A stretch of DNA of 5,988 nt from Bacteroidota bacterium (GTDB lineage: Bacteria > Bacteroidota > Bacteroidia > Bacteroidales > PXBB01). Where the stretch lies: contig JAKIYU010000167.1 in assembly GCA_022708385.1 (NCBI GenBank), forward strand, positions 1-5,988. Direction: 5' to 3'. A program made the position numbers and the translations under genes. Positions 5,875 through 5,988 of this stretch are shown here, piece after piece; position 1 is the stretch's first letter; every line of letters starts with the position of its first letter. Below the pieces are notes generated by a model. The model had not been told where the DNA came from, searched no databases, and was given only the letters and a program-made list of their open reading frames with translations.

Positions 5875-5988
5875 ACAACCGCGAGGCGGAAGCCGCGGTT
5901 ATTGTTACGGTTGTCAGGGCCATTGAAGTTCCGATTGGCCGAGCGACAGTACCTGGCGCCGCTGTACCAACCGCCGCCGCGATACACG
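5868..5988 (-). CDS. DGR target protein, C-terminal tail of an FGE/sulfatase-modifying-like (C-type lectin fold) domain (partial)
   Basis: Only the last 39 full codons and the TAG (5868-5870) lie in the window; the gene begins beyond base 5988. The visible tail starts VYRGGGWYSGARYCRSANR and ends GFRLAVVF. This matches the C-terminal signature of the formylglycine-generating-enzyme family (RGGxW, CRSAxR, GFR), a C-type-lectin-fold domain used by many DGR targets as a variable ligand-binding surface. Compared with the TR, eight codons are changed at adenines: five Asn sites and one further Asn become Tyr, Ser, Gly or Phe, and two Ser become Gly. The conserved Gly, Trp, Cys and Arg scaffold residues are unchanged. 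The N-terminal part, the export signal and the ligand cannot be judged here. Confidence 0.9.
   Translation of the reverse strand, partial: VYRGGGWYSGARYCRSANRNFNGPDNRNNNRGFRLAVVF
5868..5988 (-). repeat. DGR variable repeat (VR), truncated by the window edge
   Basis: This is the partner of the TR at 4134-4254, with 108 of 121 positions identical. Adenine substitutions on the coding strand are five A to T and five A to G, with no A to C. Three other changes exist: two synonymous C to T changes (in the Cys and Pro codons) and one T to G near the 3' end that turns Leu into Arg. All ten adenine changes lie in the 5' two thirds. The nine adenines in the last Asn-rich stretch (DNRNNN) are unchanged. 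The GC-rich 3' end is the likely homing-initiation region. Confidence 0.95.

Noticed and set aside
4134..5988. A group II intron or retron as the source of the RT
   Set aside because: There is no maturase or endonuclease domain, no intron domain V structure and no msr/msd arrangement. The SQ motif and adenine-biased TR/VR pair specify a DGR.
1..5988. CRISPR arrays, tRNA or rRNA genes
   Set aside because: No regularly spaced repeats and no tRNA- or rRNA-like segments were seen on either strand.

Overview
The window looks like a Bacteroidota chromosome or metagenomic contig. The evidence is a TAnnTTTG-type promoter box (TATATTTG) upstream of the caspase-like gene, the absence of clear Shine-Dalgarno sequences before the starts, a tricorn-like S41 protease, and a secreted caspase-fold protein with Ig-like domains. 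This assignment is inference from sequence style, not from a marker gene.

Layout: (1) 1-2064, plus strand, the 3' two thirds of a tricorn-type S41 protease gene that begins before the window. (2) 2068-3756, minus strand, a secreted caspase-fold (C14-like) protein, convergent with the protease gene and only 3 bp from it. (3) 3757-4133, a gene-free stretch holding the caspase gene promoter, an IS-end-like motif, a GC-rich hairpin and a structured region. (4) 4134-5988, minus strand, a diversity-generating retroelement (DGR). Read in its own direction it contains the 3' end of a target gene with a formylglycine-generating-enzyme/C-type-lectin-like tail (the variable repeat, VR), a 143-bp spacer rich in inverted repeats, an HRDC-domain accessory gene, a DGR-class reverse transcriptase, and the template repeat (TR) directly after the reverse transcriptase stop codon.

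The DGR call rests on direct alignment. The TR at 4134-4254 and the VR at 5868-5988 align over 121 nt without gaps and differ at 13 positions. On the coding strand, 10 of those 13 are adenines in the TR. The TR is full of AAC/AAT codons, and the VR encodes the usual FGE-like tail ending in GFRLAVVF and a stop. The reverse transcriptase copies TR RNA with errors at adenines, and the product replaces the VR, diversifying the ligand-binding face of the target protein. The HRDC protein is the probable accessory factor in place of the commoner Avd.

The most unusual points are the gene order (target, HRDC, RT, TR, with TR last and in frame after the RT stop), and a small inverted segment just past the VR. 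That segment carries, in flipped orientation, the same sequence that flanks the TR. No functional link between the DGR and the protease or caspase genes is visible.
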